From Halisarca cf. caerulea (lineage: Eukaryota; Porifera; Demospongiae; Chondrillida; Halisarcidae), in contig CAUJGJ010000264.1 of assembly GCA_963170055.1 (NCBI GenBank), forward strand, positions 603,701 to 646,200: a DNA stretch of 42,500 nucleotides, in the 5' to 3' direction. Below are positions 41,406 to 42,500 of this stretch, one piece after another. The notes beneath the pieces are model-generated. The model saw only the letters and a list, made by a program, of their open reading frames with translations, did not search any database and had not been told where the DNA came from. Position 1 is the stretch's first letter; every line of letters begins with the position of its first letter. The translations under genes were made by a program, and so were the position numbers.

Positions 41406-42351
41406 CTACACCACAAGGAACAGAACATTGTTCAGCATAAACACAGAAATGGGAGGGGGGGGGGCATGGTTGTGTATGCACAGATACTCTGTGCTATGTA
41501 GTACTATGTGATGTAGAGTATCTATGGTAGTGCTATGCTATATAGTTCTTATGTGCTAAAGAATAATTCTAGTTCATGATGTCCTATACAAAAGGTTGCT
41601 GGATTATGGTGGAGGGAGGGTGTGTCATAACACTTGGACGACATTACATACATGATACTCTAACCTCAGGCCCATAGGCAGGTTTTTGTTTGGGGGGGGG
41701 TGCTTTTCAAAGTAAGATAGACAAAGGGTATATTGTGCAACAAAACATGGATGACGGGATTTGTGTGTCGTGTTTTTGTTTCGGTCTCCACGCATTGTTG
41801 CCATCAGTTTACAAATTTGAGAAAGCAAATGAATCAATACACCTGAGTAAATCACTTCAAAATTTCTAAACAAGTATGCAGAATTTCCAGGAACTACTGT
41901 GCCTGATACCTACTGGCTAACTATATGAGAGTAGGTTCAGTGCAAGAATATTTTAAGGTACCATTCCTGCAAAGGGGGGGGGGGGGCTGGCTACGGGCCT
42001 GCCTCAGGTAACCTGATATAACCGACCATAGATACCCCGAAGACATGATAGCGTAGTGTCTTTGTATAAGTTTGTTCGTTTCTCAGAGGAGCCCGCGAGT
42101 GCTCGGTATCACAGGTGACTCTTTAGACAGGGTGAATTGTAATCTTGCGTGCGCTCGTTTGTACCATGACTGTTATAAGCCGAATACAATAATATAGGCT
42201 ACTAAGGATCGTCCGCAGACCTCACGAAGTTATCTTATAAACAAGAAGGCAGGGTTAACATGCAAGTTGTTGATACTGTGCATCGCATCGAATCTAATGC
42301 ATGTGTACGCACATATACCAAACAAGCTTGGAAGTTCTTGCTCCAACTTAC
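41406..42351 (-). other. Intron 1 of the harmonin-like gene
   Basis: 946 bp, donor GTAAGT at 42351 and acceptor TAG at 41406. It holds a MITE (41667-42001) and poly-G runs; no other feature seen. Confidence 0.7.
41667..42001. mobile_element. CAGGCCCGTAGCCAG-type MITE (hAT-like)
   Basis: Left end CAGGCCCATAGGCAGG, right end CTGGCTACGGGCCTG; a poly-G tract follows each end (41692-41700, 41974-41986). 'cctcagg' is found at both flanks, a possible 7-8 bp target duplication. Confidence 0.7.
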
Positions 42352-42453
42352 CGCTCGCTTGTAGGCCGCAATAACCGACTTCCTGTCGGGGTAGTTGGAA
42401 GCGGTAAAGGCTGTGTTTGGAGGAGAACTTATAGTCTCATTCAAAGGGTCCAT
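42352..42453 (-). CDS. USH1C-like: Harmonin-like scaffold gene, exon 1 with start codon
   Basis: ATG at 42451-42453; 34 codons reading MDPLNETISS.., then YPDRKSVIAAYKRA, ending at donor 'GCGAGCG|GTAAGT', phase 0. DRK..IAAYKRAV aligns with the harmonin start (MDRKVAREFRHKV). Exons 1-4 total 456 nt = 152 codons in one frame across three introns (946, 1027 and 847 bp). The promoter is not visible in the 47 bp left in the window. Confidence 0.75.
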
Positions 42454-42500
42454 TTTGCTCTAGCAGAGGAAGGCTTCTTCGAATAGCGCGAAAAGTGGGG

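Overview
The window is metazoan nuclear DNA: intron-bearing genes with GT..AG junctions, dense TA-flanked MITEs, long (CA)n tracts, many minisatellites and a CR1/L2-group LINE. The repeat style and gene content suggest an early-branching marine animal. A demosponge is my best guess, but the sequence alone does not prove it.

Layout. 1-9.9 kb is gene-poor: at least seven unrelated minisatellites (16-50 bp units), several MITEs, one dead NHL-repeat fragment (about 7.0-7.3 kb) and two very long TG tracts. 10.2-38.9 kb is a recently amplified block array carrying six near-identical 207-residue secreted proteins (genes 1-6; + strand at 10581, 19661, 24387 and 36278; - strand at 13607 and 27393). 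Their C-terminal halves look like a divergent IL-17-type cytokine. Genes 1/2 and 4/5 are tail-to-tail inverted pairs, and the 1-2-3 segment is duplicated as 4-5-6 with an offset of about 13.8 kb. All six share one compact promoter: a CArG box exactly 13 bp upstream of a TATA box. The two blocks differ by clean transposon insertions: a Tc1/mariner remnant only in block 1 (15613-16292), and an apparently intact LINE (29261-32720) plus a 199-bp MITE (37444-37642) only in block 2. In each case the matching empty site survives in the other block.

The LINE has one 1026-codon ORF: hydrophobic N-terminus, 2A-like translational-recoding motif (GDVEKNPGP), APE endonuclease, reverse transcriptase. Both blocks also carry the same frameshifted retroelement ORF with a CCHC finger (16.6-17.5 and 33.2-34.1 kb).

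39.2-42.5 kb holds the 5' end of an ordinary host gene on the - strand. Four exons join in phase to give the N-terminal domain and most of PDZ1 of a harmonin (USH1C)-like scaffold. The third exon's splice donor has been tandemly amplified into a 25-bp minisatellite, so ten candidate donors lie in a row. The rest of PDZ1 was not found to the left, so the cytokine-like array either interrupts this gene or sits in a very long intron. No functional link between the scaffold gene and the cytokine-like genes is implied by the sequence.
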